From Streptosporangiales bacterium (GTDB lineage: Bacteria > Actinomycetota > Actinomycetes > Streptosporangiales > WHST01): a stretch of 64,000 bases of DNA. Below the pieces are notes generated by a model, which saw only the letters and a list, made by a program, of their open reading frames with translations, searched no databases and was not told the DNA's origin. The DNA lies in contig WHST01000005.1 of assembly GCA_009379955.1 (NCBI GenBank), positions 37,630 to 101,629 on the forward strand. The letters run 5' to 3'. This document shows positions 8,412 to 19,700 of this stretch, one piece after another. A program made the position numbers and the translations under genes. The first letter of the stretch is position 1. The number at the start of each line of letters is the position of its first letter.

Positions 8412-10001
8412 GTGCCAGAGAGGGACTTCACCCCGTTCAGCTACCTGACCGCGCCCAACGCCGGCCTGTACCGGAGCGTCATGACCGCGTTCGTCCAGGC
8501 CAAGCGCCGGTTCACGGTGCACATGAGGCCGGAGGACGTACACGAGTCGCTCGCGCACGCGGTCGAGTCCGCGAGCCTGAACGATGCCCTCGCCAGACTC
8601 GTCGACTGGGGCAACCTGCGCGCGGACGCCGACACCAGCCGGGTCACGAGCGTCGAGGACTTCCACCGCGCCCGCTACCTCTTCCAGCTCACCCGGCAGG
8701 GGGAGGCCGTCGAGCAGGCCGTCGAGACCTATGACGAGGTCCTCGGCAGGCGCGGCGCGCTCCAGGCCGTCGCCCTCGCCGACATCGTCACCCAGCTCCG
8801 CGCCCTCACCGAACTGGCCGAGCAGCCCGCGGCGGATCCCGCCAAGGTGCACCTACTGCTGCGCGGACTCGTCGACCGGTTCACCGACCTGGCCGGTAAT
8901 GCGCAGGCGTTCATGGGTTCGCTGCAGCGCACCATCGACCTGCACGACGCGGACATCGACGCCTTCCACGCGTACAAGGATCGGCTGATCGACTATCTCG
9001 AACGCTTCATCAAGGACCTGGTCACCACGGGCTCGGAGATCGCGACGCTCGTCGCAGCACTGGAGGAGCGGGGCGTGGCCTGGCTCCTCGACATCGCAGC
9101 CGGCCGTGAGTCCGAGGACGCCGCGCCCGGTGCCGGCGAGGATGCCGCCGACGCGAAGCAGGTCGAGTTCGAACGCACTCGACGGCTCTGGGACGAGCGT
9201 TGGCACGGCTTCCGCGCATGGTTCGTCAGCGAGCCCGGGCACCCGAGCCAGGCGAAGCTCCTCCGCTCGCAGGCCCGCGCCGCCATCCCGCAGCTCCTCC
9301 AAGTGGTGGCTACCCTCAACGAGCGGCGCGCGGGTCGCTCCGACCGGTCCGCCGACTTCCGCAGCCTGGCCGGTTGGTTCGCCGAGGCTCCCGACGACGC
9401 CGACCTGCACCGGCTATGGCGGGCGGCGTTCGGGCTGTCCAGCGCACGTCACCTGACCGCCGACTCCGACGGCGCGGCGGAGCCGACGTCGGCGCAGACG
9501 GCCTGGGCCGACGCTCCCCCGCTCGAGATCAGTCCGCGGCTGCGCAGGACCGGCAGCTACGAACGACGCGGCAAGCCGAACCGCGTGGTAGACCGGTCCA
9601 CGCAGCGCGCTCACCTGGCCGAGCTCGCGGCGCGCGAGGCCGCCGAGACCAGCGACGCTCGCGACGCCCTCGTCACGACGCACCCCACCAGGCTCACCGA
9701 CGTCGGGCACCTCGACCCCGCCGCGTTCCGGCTCTTCCTCGGTCTGCTCGGCGACGCGCTCGCCGCGCAGACCCCCGACAGCCTCGCCGCGCAGACCCTC
9801 GACAGCCTCGCCGCGCAGACCCCCGACAGCACTGCCATAGAGACCATCACGTCGGACGGCACCATGATGATCCGGCTCACCCCACTCGACGACGGGCATC
9901 GCGCCGAGATTCACACTCCGCTCGGCACCTTCGGCGGGCCCGACCACCTCGTCGAGATCCTGGACCTTATCGCCAACGCCCGCCAGGAGCAGAGCGCATG
10001 A
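8412..10001 (+). CDS. jetA: Wadjet JetA (DUF2397, TIGR02677 family)
   Basis: A 529-residue protein of the TIGR02677/DUF2397 family, the kleisin-like subunit of this Wadjet group. It opens with FTPFSYLTAPNAGLYRSVMT and has LARLVDWGNLRADADTSRV, ARYLFQLTRQGEAVEQAVE and helical segments up to LWRAAFGLSSARHL. GTG at 8412 follows GGGAGGG by about 5 nt. It is the first of four same-strand genes that together form a plasmid-restricting SMC-nuclease complex. The C-terminus carries three copies of an eight-residue repeat (9759-9830) not expected in the family. Confidence 0.93.
   Translation: MPERDFTPFSYLTAPNAGLYRSVMTAFVQAKRRFTVHMRPEDVHESLAHAVESASLNDALARLVDWGNLRADADTSRVTSVEDFHRARYLFQLTRQGEAVEQAVETYDEVLGRRGALQAVALADIVTQLRALTELAEQPAADPAKVHLLLRGLVDRFTDLAGNAQAFMGSLQRTIDLHDADIDAFHAYKDRLIDYLERFIKDLVTTGSEIATLVAALEERGVAWLLDIAAGRESEDAAPGAGEDAADAKQVEFERTRRLWDERWHGFRAWFVSEPGHPSQAKLLRSQARAAIPQLLQVVATLNERRAGRSDRSADFRSLAGWFAEAPDDADLHRLWRAAFGLSSARHLTADSDGAAEPTSAQTAWADAPPLEISPRLRRTGSYERRGKPNRVVDRSTQRAHLAELAAREAAETSDARDALVTTHPTRLTDVGHLDPAAFRLFLGLLGDALAAQTPDSLAAQTLDSLAAQTPDSTAIETITSDGTMMIRLTPLDDGHRAEIHTPLGTFGGPDHLVEILDLIANARQEQSA
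9759..9830 (+). repeat. Three tandem 24-bp repeats inside jetA
   Basis: Copies at 9759-9782, 9783-9806 and 9807-9830 differ only at one base in the middle copy and encode LAAQTPDS, LAAQTLDS and LAAQTPDS. The unit is a multiple of three, so copy-number change keeps the frame. It lies in the linker between the helical region and the final small domain. Confidence 0.95.
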
Positions 10002-10029
10002 CGCTCCCCGCCGCTCCGGAGGCCTGCTC

Positions 10030-11214
10030 GTGACCGCCCTGACCGACGCCCTCGACGCGACGAGAACCGACGAACAGCGCAAGGCCGCGCGGGCACTGTT
10101 GCGACGTCCGCTGCTGCACGCCGGCGACGAGGCCTTTCCCCTCGTCCGTCGCTACGCGGCGGAGCTCCGCGAATGGTTCGACCGCAACACCGGGTGGCTG
10201 CTCGTCGTCGACAGCGAGGTGGCGAGGCTGGTCAAGAGCGCGGCGACGACACACGACCACACCTTCCCCGCGCGTGACGTGAAGTCCCGGGTTCCGTTCG
10301 GCCGGCGCAGGTACGTGCTCACGTGCCTGGCGCTGGCCGCGCTCGAACGCGCCGACTCCCAGGTGACGCTCGGCCGCCTCGCCGAGCAGGTGGTCCTGGA
10401 AGCCGGCGACCCGCGGTTGTCCGCCGCCGGGGTGACCTTCACTCTCGAAGGTCGTGACGAACGCGCCGACCTGGTGGCGGTCGTCCGCCTGCTCCTCGAC
10501 CTTCGCGTGCTCAGCCGGGTTGCCGGTGACGAGGAGGCGTTCGTCAGGGACACCGGAGATGCGCTCTACGACGTGCACCGCCGGGTGCTCGCCGCACTCC
10601 TCGCCACACCGCGGGGGCCGTCCACCGTCGACGACCAGGGCTTCGACGACCGACTGGCGGCCCTGACCCACGAGATCCCGCCGACCACGGACGAGCTGCG
10701 CAACCAGCGCATCCGGCACCGGTTGACCCGACGTCTCCTCGACGAGCCGGTGCTCTACTACGCCGAGCTCGACGACGCCGAACGCTCCTACCTCACCGGG
10801 CAACGCACCGCCATCACTGCCCGCATCACCGAGCTCACGGGCCTGGTCGCCGAGGTCCGTGCCGAGGGCATCGCCATGGTCGATCCGTACGACGACCTCA
10901 CCGACGTACGCATGCCGGAGAGCGGCACGGAGGGCCACGTCACGCTGCTGCTCGCCGAGCACCTCACTCGACAGGAAGGCGCGGTACCCGTCGAGGACCT
11001 GCACGCGGAGGTACGCCGACTGGCCACCGAGCACAGGGGCTACTGGCGCCGAGCCGCGCGTGACCCGGGTGCCGAGGTCGACCTGACCACCTCCGCACTC
11101 GTCCGCCTCGAAGCGCTGCACCTGGTGAGCCGCACGGCGTCCACGGTCACGGCGCTTCCCGCGCTCGCCCGCTACAGCCTCGCCGAACCCACCTTCGCGG
11201 TGCATCTCACATGA
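10030..11214 (+). CDS. jetB: Wadjet JetB (DUF2398, TIGR02678 family)
   Basis: A 394-residue TIGR02678/DUF2398 protein, the winged-helix (KITE-like) partner of the Wadjet SMC core. Visible family blocks are RRPLLHAGDEAFPLVRRYAA, LREWFDRNTGWLLVVD, RRRYVLTCLALAALERAD and LDEPVLYYAELDDAERSYL. The GTG at 10030 has GGAGG 8 nt upstream and lies 28 bp after jetA. About 106 bp separate it from jetC. Its position and order match other loci of this type. Confidence 0.92.
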   Translation: MTALTDALDATRTDEQRKAARALLRRPLLHAGDEAFPLVRRYAAELREWFDRNTGWLLVVDSEVARLVKSAATTHDHTFPARDVKSRVPFGRRRYVLTCLALAALERADSQVTLGRLAEQVVLEAGDPRLSAAGVTFTLEGRDERADLVAVVRLLLDLRVLSRVAGDEEAFVRDTGDALYDVHRRVLAALLATPRGPSTVDDQGFDDRLAALTHEIPPTTDELRNQRIRHRLTRRLLDEPVLYYAELDDAERSYLTGQRTAITARITELTGLVAEVRAEGIAMVDPYDDLTDVRMPESGTEGHVTLLLAEHLTRQEGAVPVEDLHAEVRRLATEHRGYWRRAARDPGAEVDLTTSALVRLEALHLVSRTASTVTALPALARYSLAEPTFAVHLT

Positions 11215-11320
11215 CTGTGTATCCCGCCGCCCTCCTCCGCTCCGCTCCTCGCTCACGTGCGGTGGACGACCCACTGCGCCGTGGTGTTCTCGCTGCGATG
11301 CTCACTTCGGAGGACGGCTC

Positions 11321-14300
11321 ATGAACAGACAGCTGCCGACACCGGTCCTGGAACGCTGGCAACCACTGCGCGCCGGCCTCGTCGACCTCTTCTACTACGA
11401 CAGCGAGGAGTTCTGGTTCCGCGACGGCCGCCTCCTCCTGCGCGGGAACAACGGCACCGGCAAGTCCAAGGTGCTCGCCCTCGTCCTCCCCTTCCTGCTC
11501 GACGGCGATCTCGCGCCGCACCGCGTCGAGCCCGACGCCGACTCACGTAAGCGGATGGAGTGGAACCTCCTGCTCGGCGGTGACCACCCCTACCCCGAAC
11601 GCCTCGGCTACACCTGGCTCGAGTTCGGTCGCGTCGACGAGCATGGCGAAGCGCACTACCGCACGCTCGGCTGCGGGCTGAAGGCCGTCACCGGACGGGG
11701 AATCGCACGCCACTGGTTCTTCGTCACCAGCCGGCGTCCGGGTGCCGATCTCGCCCTCGTCGACGCCACGAGAACCGCGCTCGCCCGCGACAGGCTGGTC
11801 GACGCGCTCGCCGGCCACGGCACCGTCTACGACCGCGCGCGCGACTACCGCCGCGCCGTCGACGAAGCCCTCTTCGGATTCGGCGAGCAGCGCTACCGCG
11901 CGCTCGTCGACCTCCTCGTCCAGGTGCGCCAGCCGCAGCTGTCCAAGCGACCCAGCGAGAAGGCCCTGTCGGCAGCACTCACCGAGGCCCTCCCGCCCCT
12001 GGATCAGGCGGTCATCGCCGACGTCGCCGAGGCGTTCCGCAGCCTCGAGGAGGATCGCGACACGCTGCGGGCGATGACCGAGGCTCACCACGCCGCCACG
12101 TCGTTCCTCGGCCATTACCGCCGTTACGCGCGCGTCGCGTCACGGCGCAGGGCAGCGCTCCCGCGCAACGCGCAGTCCGACTACGAGCGGGTCAACCGCG
12201 ACCTGGGCGCGGCCGAGGCCGAGTACGCGAGGGCCGACGGCGAGTTGTCCGCCGCCAAGGAGAAGCTCACCGAGCTGGCCGGCGTCGAGAGCCGACTGAA
12301 GGCACGCGATGCCGCCCTACGCGCGAGTCCGGAGATGCGCAGCGCTCGCGAGCTGGAACGCCTCGGAGAAGACGCGCAGCGACTGGCCACGGAGGCACGG
12401 CGGATCGCCGCCGAACGAGACGACGCCACCGGACGGGTGGGCGATCTCGAGAAGCGGCACAACACCGCGACCGCGAGGCGGTCCTCGGCAGGCGACAAGC
12501 TGACCGCGGCGCGACACTCGGCAGGAGACGCCGCCGCCACGGCGCACATCACCGATCAGCACGCCGACGGCATCAACACTCCCCTCGACGCCGCACACGA
12601 TCTGACGGCACTGCGCGGCGAGGCCGGTCGGCTGGTCGATCGTCAGCAACGCGCGATCGACCACGTGCAGAGCCTGCTCACGAAGGTCGACGACACCACG
12701 CGAGCGCTCGCCGACGCACGGCGCAGAGCGACGGACCTCGACACCGAGGCCGAAGATCTGGCCGTGCGTCGTACCGACGCCGAGCGCACCGTCACCGAGC
12801 GCGGCGCCGCCCTGGTCAGGGAGGTACGCGCACATCTCGACCGGGCGACCGAGCTGCGACTACCCGATCCCGCCAGCACGCTGGCCGAGCTGGAACTCTG
12901 GGTCGAGACACTCGACGGGACCAACCCCGCGACCGCGGCCGCGGGCAACGCCGGCCGGGTCGCGGCGGCCGAGCTGGCCACGCTGGCGGCCGAGCTGGAG
13001 AATCGGGAGCGAGCAGAGCGCGAGCGCGCCGCGGAACTGGCCGAAGAGATCGCACGCCTGGAGCGCGGCGAGGACACCGCGCCACCTCCGCCGCACACGA
13101 GAGACGCCACCGCCCGGCAGGGCCGCCCAGGCGCACCGCTGTGGCAGCTCGTGGACTTCGCCGAGCACGTCGACCCGGTCGACCGGGCGGGGCTCGAAGC
13201 CGCACTGGAGTCGGCGGGCATCCTCGACGCCTGGATGACGCCCCGGGGTGAGCTGCTGTCCGCCGACACCGACGACGTCGTCGTTCGGGCAGGCACCCGG
13301 GCCGACGTCGCGCTCGACACCGTTCTGCGACCCGCGGTCGACCGGGTGGCACCGCAGACGAGCGGGATGTCGGACGACACCGTCGCGGCCGTGCTCGGGT
13401 CGATCGGTCTCGGCCGCGGCGGCGACACGTGGGTCGGCGTCGACGGTCGCTACCGGATCGGGGTGCTCGAAGGCACCTGGCACAAGCCGGCAGCGCAGTA
13501 CATCGGCCGCGGTGCGCGCGAGGCGGCACGACGGTCCAGGCTCGCCAAGCTCCGCGGCACCCTCACCGAGGTCGAGGCCGAGCTCACCGGGATCACCGCG
13601 GCGCGCGCTCAGTTGAAGGAACGGGAGACCGTCCTCACGGCGGAGCAAGCGACCTTTCCCGGCGACCAGCCGGTGCATCAGGCGCACGCGGCAGTCGGCG
13701 CGCTCGCAGAGGAACGCACGCGCCTCACGACCCGGCAGGAGGTCGCCGCGCGGGAGCTCGTCGCCGCCACAGCCGCGAGCGAGGGAGCCCGGGCCGCTCA
13801 CCTCGAAGGCGCGCGGGACACCGGGCTCCCCGCCGACACAGGCGAGCTCTCCGACGTCCGGCGGGGGTTGGGCGAGTACCGGATCGCGCTGGCCGGACTC
13901 TGGCCCGCGGCTGAGGGACTCGACGAGGCGACCCGGCATGCCGACCAGGTCGCCGGCGACCTCGGGAACGCCCGTACCGCACGCGACGAGCTGGCCATGC
14001 GCACGACCGAGACCGAGCACGCGGCCGAGGCCGCGCGCGAAACGCACGACGCGTTGCGTCAGACCGTCGGCGCCGCCGTCGCCGAGCTCGAACGACAGCT
14101 CGGCGAGGTCGCTGACCTGGTGCGCGACAACGAGAACGGCCGGAAGCGGGCGCAGACCGAGGCCGACGGCGCCCTCGAGGCTCGCGGCAAGGCAGTCGGC
14201 GAGCGCGAACGTCTCGGCGAACAACTGGTCGCCGTCTCCGCGCAGCGGACGACGGCCACCGAGTCGTTCCGGCGCTTCACCAACACCGGTCTCCTCGCCG

Positions 14301-15424
14301 TCGCGCTGCCAGACCTCGACATCCCCGATGCCGACGAGACGTGGGCACCCGACCCGACCGTGCGGCTCGCACGTCGAGTCAACGACGAGCTCGCCGACAC
14401 ACCGGACGACGACAGCACCTGGGATCGCGCCCAGCATCGGGTCAACACCGAGCTCAAGACGCTGCACGACACCCTGTCCCGGCACGGTAACAAGGCGGCG
14501 GCGGACCTGCGTGACGACGGCATCGTGGTGGAGGTCGAGTTCCGCGGCCGACCAACCTCGGTGCCCGACCTCGCCGAGGCACTGGCCGTCGAGGTCGACC
14601 AGCGCGAGCGGCTGCTCGACGAGCGTGAACGCGAGATCCTCGAGAACCACCTCGTCAACGAGGTCGCGAGCACTCTGCAGGAGCTGATCTCCGTGGCCGA
14701 GAGCCAGGTCGCGGCCATGAACCGTGAGCTGGCCGAACGACCGACGAGCACGGGCATGCGCCTGCGCCTGCTCTGGAAGCCGCGCGACGACGGCCCGTCG
14801 GGACTCGCGGCGGCCCGCGAACGGCTGCTGCGGCAGACCGCCGACGCCTGGTCGGCGGACGACCGTGCCGCCGTCGGCGGCTTCCTGCAGGAGCAGATCA
14901 CGCAGGCACGCTCGCGTGACGAGTCGGGCACCTGGCACGAGCACCTCACCGAGGCGCTCGACTACCGCGCCTGGAACCGGTTCGTCATCCAGCGGCACCA
15001 GAACGGCCAGTGGCGACCGGCGACCGGGCCTGCCTCGGGCGGCGAGCGTGTCCTCGCCGCCAGCGTCCCCCTCTTCGCGGCGGCGTCGGCGCACTACGCA
15101 TCGGCCGACAACCCGCACGCGCCACGCCTCATCACCCTCGACGAGGCCTTCGCCGGGGTCGACGACCACGCCCGCGCGAAGTACCTCGGGCTGCTCGCCG
15201 CGTTCGACCTCGACGTCGTCATGACCAGCGAGCGCGAGTGGGGCTGCTACCCCGAGGTGCCCGGGCTGGCGATATCGCACCTGGCCCGTAGGGAGGGCGT
15301 CTCGGCCGTGCTCGTCACCAACTGGCAGTGGGACGGCAGCGACCGACTGAAGGTCGAACGCCCCGTGTCGACGCTCGCCACCGAAGACCGTCCTGAAGCC
15401 CTCTCGGAGGGGTCGTGGGACTGA
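11321..15424 (+). CDS. jetC: Wadjet JetC, SMC/SbcC-like ATPase (TIGR02680 family)
   Basis: A 1367-residue SMC-like ATPase that would form the DNA-extruding motor. Walker A is GNNGTGKS (residues 42-49), in the family context FWFRDGRLLLRGNNGTGKSK. Two long coiled-coil arms rich in Glu, Arg and Ala (about residues 290-600 and 780-1200) flank a hinge-like region. The ABC signature SGGER is at 1239-1243 and Walker B LITLDEAFAGVDD ends with D1274-E1275. CGGAGGA precedes the ATG. The stop overlaps the jetD start by 10 nt. Confidence 0.95.
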   Translation: MNRQLPTPVLERWQPLRAGLVDLFYYDSEEFWFRDGRLLLRGNNGTGKSKVLALVLPFLLDGDLAPHRVEPDADSRKRMEWNLLLGGDHPYPERLGYTWLEFGRVDEHGEAHYRTLGCGLKAVTGRGIARHWFFVTSRRPGADLALVDATRTALARDRLVDALAGHGTVYDRARDYRRAVDEALFGFGEQRYRALVDLLVQVRQPQLSKRPSEKALSAALTEALPPLDQAVIADVAEAFRSLEEDRDTLRAMTEAHHAATSFLGHYRRYARVASRRRAALPRNAQSDYERVNRDLGAAEAEYARADGELSAAKEKLTELAGVESRLKARDAALRASPEMRSARELERLGEDAQRLATEARRIAAERDDATGRVGDLEKRHNTATARRSSAGDKLTAARHSAGDAAATAHITDQHADGINTPLDAAHDLTALRGEAGRLVDRQQRAIDHVQSLLTKVDDTTRALADARRRATDLDTEAEDLAVRRTDAERTVTERGAALVREVRAHLDRATELRLPDPASTLAELELWVETLDGTNPATAAAGNAGRVAAAELATLAAELENRERAERERAAELAEEIARLERGEDTAPPPPHTRDATARQGRPGAPLWQLVDFAEHVDPVDRAGLEAALESAGILDAWMTPRGELLSADTDDVVVRAGTRADVALDTVLRPAVDRVAPQTSGMSDDTVAAVLGSIGLGRGGDTWVGVDGRYRIGVLEGTWHKPAAQYIGRGAREAARRSRLAKLRGTLTEVEAELTGITAARAQLKERETVLTAEQATFPGDQPVHQAHAAVGALAEERTRLTTRQEVAARELVAATAASEGARAAHLEGARDTGLPADTGELSDVRRGLGEYRIALAGLWPAAEGLDEATRHADQVAGDLGNARTARDELAMRTTETEHAAEAARETHDALRQTVGAAVAELERQLGEVADLVRDNENGRKRAQTEADGALEARGKAVGERERLGEQLVAVSAQRTTATESFRRFTNTGLLAVALPDLDIPDADETWAPDPTVRLARRVNDELADTPDDDSTWDRAQHRVNTELKTLHDTLSRHGNKAAADLRDDGIVVEVEFRGRPTSVPDLAEALAVEVDQRERLLDEREREILENHLVNEVASTLQELISVAESQVAAMNRELAERPTSTGMRLRLLWKPRDDGPSGLAAARERLLRQTADAWSADDRAAVGGFLQEQITQARSRDESGTWHEHLTEALDYRAWNRFVIQRHQNGQWRPATGPASGGERVLAASVPLFAAASAHYASADNPHAPRLITLDEAFAGVDDHARAKYLGLLAAFDLDVVMTSEREWGCYPEVPGLAISHLARREGVSAVLVTNWQWDGSDRLKVERPVSTLATEDRPEALSEGSWD

Positions 15425-16647
15425 CCGACCACCAGCGGCTCGCTCGCCTGCTGGGTGGCGACGAGCTCGCGTGGCTGCTCACCAGGGTGCGCCGTCGGAT
15501 GGAGCGTGGCGAGCCGCTCGACACCTCGGTCACCCTGTCCGGCGCGACCGCCGAGCAGCGAGCCGCCGCCCACCGCCTGCTCGGGCGACGTCCCCGTCCG
15601 GGCGAGACGCTCACCGTCTCCCTTCCCGCGGTCGACCACGTCGTACGCCACTCGGGCGCGTGTCCCGACGGACTCGCGGTCGCCGTCGTCGCCCTCACCG
15701 GCCCGGTGGCCGACCGCACCACCGAGAGAGCGGAGCTGGAGCGGTCGTGGCAGCGCGCGTTCACGCCGCTGGAGGCCGTCGTCGAGCGGCGGCCCGGGCT
15801 CGTGGCGTGGTACGAACGCATCCGCGCCACCGGACTCGTCCGCCGGTTGGCCGGCACACCCGAGTCCGCGGAGTCGTTGCTCGGCGACCTGGCCGAGGTG
15901 ATCCGCCACCTCCCCGCGCACGGTGAACCCCTTGGACGGTTCGCCGCCCGGGTGGCGCGCAGCGCGCACGCGCTCGACGACGACCGTCCGCTCGCGACGC
16001 TGAGCCTCGGCGCCGCCCGAGCCCTGTCCGGCCTGTCGGCCGGCACCGGCGCCGAATGGCGCCGCGAGGTCTGGGCGTCCGTCGGTCTCCTACGCGACGA
16101 ACTGTCGACGACGGTCCTCACCCTCGGCTTCCCCGGTGACGACGAGACCGCCACGGGCCGCGCCCTGGCTGCGTGGCACGGCACGGGCCAGCCGGTCGTG
16201 CTGACCCTCCGCCAGCTCGTCCGCGACCCTCCCCGGCTCGACGTGCCACGCGCGTCCGTCTGCGAGAACCCGGTCGTGGCGTCGACGGCCGCGCAAGAGC
16301 TCGGGCCGGCGTGCACGCCGCTGGTCTGCACCAGCGGACAGCCCGGCGCCGCCGTCATGCACCTGCTGCGCCTGCTCACCGCGGCGGGAGCCGGCCTCCG
16401 CTACCACGGCGACTTCGACTGGGGCGGCCTGCACATCGGCAACCTCCTGTTCGACCGGTTCCCGGTCCGCCCCTGGCGGTTCGAGACCACCGCTTACCGC
16501 TCTGCGAGGCTCCGCGGCAGGGAGCTGACCGGGAGCCCTGTGCAGGCACGCTGGGATCCGTCCCTCGGCGCGGCCATGACCGAGCTCGGCGACGCCGTCG
16601 AGGAGGAACACATCATCGACGACCTCCTCACCGATCTGTCCGACTGA
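15415..16647 (+). CDS. jetD: Wadjet JetD, Toprim-domain nuclease (DUF2399, TIGR02679 family)
   Basis: A 410-residue TIGR02679/DUF2399 protein, the topoisomerase VI-like nuclease subunit that cuts circular DNA once the motor stalls. The Toprim residues are visible: E284 in VCENPVV and the DxD of YHGDFDWGGLHIGN (D333, D335). The GTG at 15415 overlaps the end of jetC, so translation is coupled. All four subunits appear intact. From memory this DUF2397/2398/2399 set is called type III Wadjet; the type number should be checked. Confidence 0.93.
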   Translation: MGLTDHQRLARLLGGDELAWLLTRVRRRMERGEPLDTSVTLSGATAEQRAAAHRLLGRRPRPGETLTVSLPAVDHVVRHSGACPDGLAVAVVALTGPVADRTTERAELERSWQRAFTPLEAVVERRPGLVAWYERIRATGLVRRLAGTPESAESLLGDLAEVIRHLPAHGEPLGRFAARVARSAHALDDDRPLATLSLGAARALSGLSAGTGAEWRREVWASVGLLRDELSTTVLTLGFPGDDETATGRALAAWHGTGQPVVLTLRQLVRDPPRLDVPRASVCENPVVASTAAQELGPACTPLVCTSGQPGAAVMHLLRLLTAAGAGLRYHGDFDWGGLHIGNLLFDRFPVRPWRFETTAYRSARLRGRELTGSPVQARWDPSLGAAMTELGDAVEEEHIIDDLLTDLSD

Positions 16648-16779
16648 CGCACACCGCTCAACCGGCTACCGTGCGTTCGCGCCAAAGCCACTCTTACCTG
16701 ATGTCACGGACCGGGTGACGCTCCGGGCTGTTCGTCGGAACGCCGTTCTGGCCAGCGCGAGGGAGCGCATCGTCATTCC

Positions 16780-19700
16780 ATGGTGCAGGCGGAACTGGCT
16801 GTCGGGGCGCTGGTCACCGTCCGGGCCGAGCGGTGGGTGGTCAGCGACGTCGACGCCGGCACCGACAACACGGTCGTCGGGTTGCGCAGTGTCGAGGGCG
16901 GCCGGTACGACGACACGCTCGAGGTGATCTGGGAGGTCGAGACGGGCAGCCAGGTACTCCCGGCCGGGTCATTGCCCGAGGTCACAGAGGACGGATTCGA
17001 CCCGCCCGCCCGGCTCGCGGCGTTCCTCGACGCCGTGCGCTGGTCCGCCGTGACCTCCGCCGACGTCAAGACCCTGCAGGCACCGTTCCGGTCCGGCGTC
17101 GCGATCGAGGACTACCAGCTCGAGCCGGTGGCCCGTGCCGTCGACGCACCCCGCGTCAACCTGCTGCTCGCCGACGACGTGGGCCTCGGCAAGACGATCG
17201 AAGCCGGCCTGGTCGCCCAGGAGCTGCTGCTGCGACACCGGGCCAGGCGGATCATGGTCGTCTGCCCCGCCGGCCTCACCGTGAAGTGGCAGGACGAGAT
17301 GGCCGAGAAGTTCGGCCTCGACTTCACCGTGATCGACACCGAACGGTGCGCGGTCGTCCGCCGCGAGCACGGTAGTGCGGCCAACCCGTTCAAGGTGCAC
17401 CCGCTTGCCATCGTCAGCCTGCCGTGGTTGCGTGGGCCGAAGGCGCAGCGCCTCCTCGACGAGGTGCTGCCGCCGGGAGGCCCGTCGTATCCGCGTACCT
17501 TCGACCTGCTGATCCTCGACGAGGCACACCACGTCGCGCCGGCCGCACCGAAGCAGGTGTACGCCGTCGACTCCCAGCAGACCAAGCTGATCCGCCGTCT
17601 CGCGCCCCACTTCACCCACCGGCTCTTCCTGTCGGCTACACCGCACAACGGCTACCAGGCCTCGTTCACCGCGTTGCTGGAGATCCTCGACGACCAGCGG
17701 TTCGCCCGCGGCGTGGAGCCGGACCGGAGAGCGGTCGCCGAGACGGTCGTGCGACGACTCAAGCGCGACATCGCAGGTGCGGACGGCACACGGCGGTTCG
17801 TCGAGCGCGTCGCCACCGCGATCCGGGTCGAGTATCCCGAGGACGAGCGGGAGATCCACGGCCTGCTCGAGGAGTTCGCACGGCTGCGTCGGGCGCGGCT
17901 CCGGTCGAACAGGGGCAGGAAGGCGACCGACCTCGTCACGCTGCTGCTGAAGAAGCGGTTGTTCTCCAGCCCCGCCGCGTTCGCGCACACCGTCGGCGTC
18001 TACCTGCGCACGCTCCAGGCGCGCGACCGCGACGATCCCGACGTTGGCGAGCCGCCGGACTGGATGGACGACTTCTTCGACGACACCGCAACCTACGCCG
18101 ACGAGCCGCTCGCCGAGGCCGAGGACGACGCACTGAACCGCGCGGGTGCGCTGCAGCCCACTCCGGAGCAGCAGGAGCTGGCACTGCTGCGCCGGATGGA
18201 GCAGTGGGCGCTCGCGCACGAGGCACGTCCGGATGCGAAGGCCCGCGAACTGGTCGCCTACCTCAAGGCCGTATGCCTCCCCGACGGGGGGCTCTGGACG
18301 AACGAGCGGGTCGTGGTGTTCACCGAGTACCGCGACACCCAGCGCTGGCTGGTCGAGCTGCTGCGGCAGGAAGGTCTGGGTGGCGCCGCCGTCGAGCAGC
18401 TGCACGGCCAGCTCGCGACGGCGGACCGCGAGCGGCTCCGGCTCGCCTTCCAGCGCCACCCCGCGGAACACCCGGTACGCATCCTGGTGGCGACCGACGC
18501 CGCGAGCGAGGGGATCGACCTGCAGAACCACTGCCACCGGCTGGTGAACTACGACATCCCGTTCAACCCCAACAAGCTCGAGCAACGGATCGGCCGCATC
18601 GACCGGTACGGCCAGCGCGAGGCTCCCGACATCCGCCACTTCGTCGGCTCGGGTTTCGGACGCGCGGTCGACCGTTACGAGGCCGACCTGGAGTTCCTGG
18701 CCCGGGTGGCCGACAAGGTGACCCGGATGGAAGCCGACCTCGGCGCGGTCAACGCCGTCCTGTCCGACAAGGTGCAGCGGCGAATGCTCGGGCAGCTCGT
18801 CGACGACGGCCTCGACGACCCAGCCTCGACGTCGGCGGCGGCACGCGATCTGCCTGCGGAGAAGGCCGTCGGGGAGCAGGTACGCCGACTCCGCGACACC
18901 GTCGACCAGACTGTCGCCGAGCTCGGCATCACGCCGCACGCCGTGCGGCGGGTGGTCGACACGGCACTCGACCTCGCGAGGCAGCAACCGCTACGGCCCC
19001 ACCTGTCCGACCAGCGCCTCGTCGACGGGATGTTCGAGGTGCCGACGCTCACCGGCTCGTGGGTACGGGCCTCGGCCGGGCTCACCGAGAAGCTGGGGCG
19101 GCGCGACGCACCGCCCCGCCAGCTCCCGGTGACCTTCGACGCCGGAGTAGCCAGGGGCCATGACGACGTCGTGCTCGCTCACCTGAACCATCCGTTGGTC
19201 GCGATGTCGACCGACCTCCTCGCCGATGCCGTCTCGAACGTCGACATCGACCTGCACCGGGTGACGGCGGTCGTCAGCGACGATCCCGACCTCGACGACG
19301 TGCTGGTCGGCGCGTACTCGCGGTTCGTGCTGGTGGGCGCGGACGGCGTTCGGCTGCACGAGCAGGTGCTGCGCGCCGGCGGGTGGGCGCCGGAGACGGG
19401 ACGGTTCCGCCGGCTGGAGAACCTCGGCCGGCTCGGCGAGTTCCTCGACCAGGCGCTCGCCACCGGCGCCGAGGCGTCACCCGCGGTCCGCGCTCGACTG
19501 GCGGAGCGCTGGCCGCGCGTCAGGGACGGCGTGCTCGGCGCCGTCGAGTGGCGGGCGCGGACCTTGCGCGAGCAGCTCGACCGCAAGCTCGCCCAGCGCG
19601 AGCAGGACGAGCGGGACCGGTTGACCGGCAACCTCGACCAGTTCACGAGGACCCTGACCGCCGCGCTCGCCGAACCCGAGGACGAGCAGCAACCGGTGCT

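Noticed and set aside
12860..15280. Long antisense reading frame of about 800 codons opposite jetC
   Set aside because: It is a mirror of the GC-rich codons of an intact SMC-like gene, with no family motifs and no ribosome site.
16648..16779. Possible small gene between jetD and drmD
   Set aside because: Only very short frames are present and no ribosome site is convincing; it is probably a promoter region for drmD.
16969..18987. Long antisense reading frame of about 670 codons opposite drmD
   Set aside because: drmD shows all helicase motifs in the sense frame; the antisense product is low-complexity and matches nothing.
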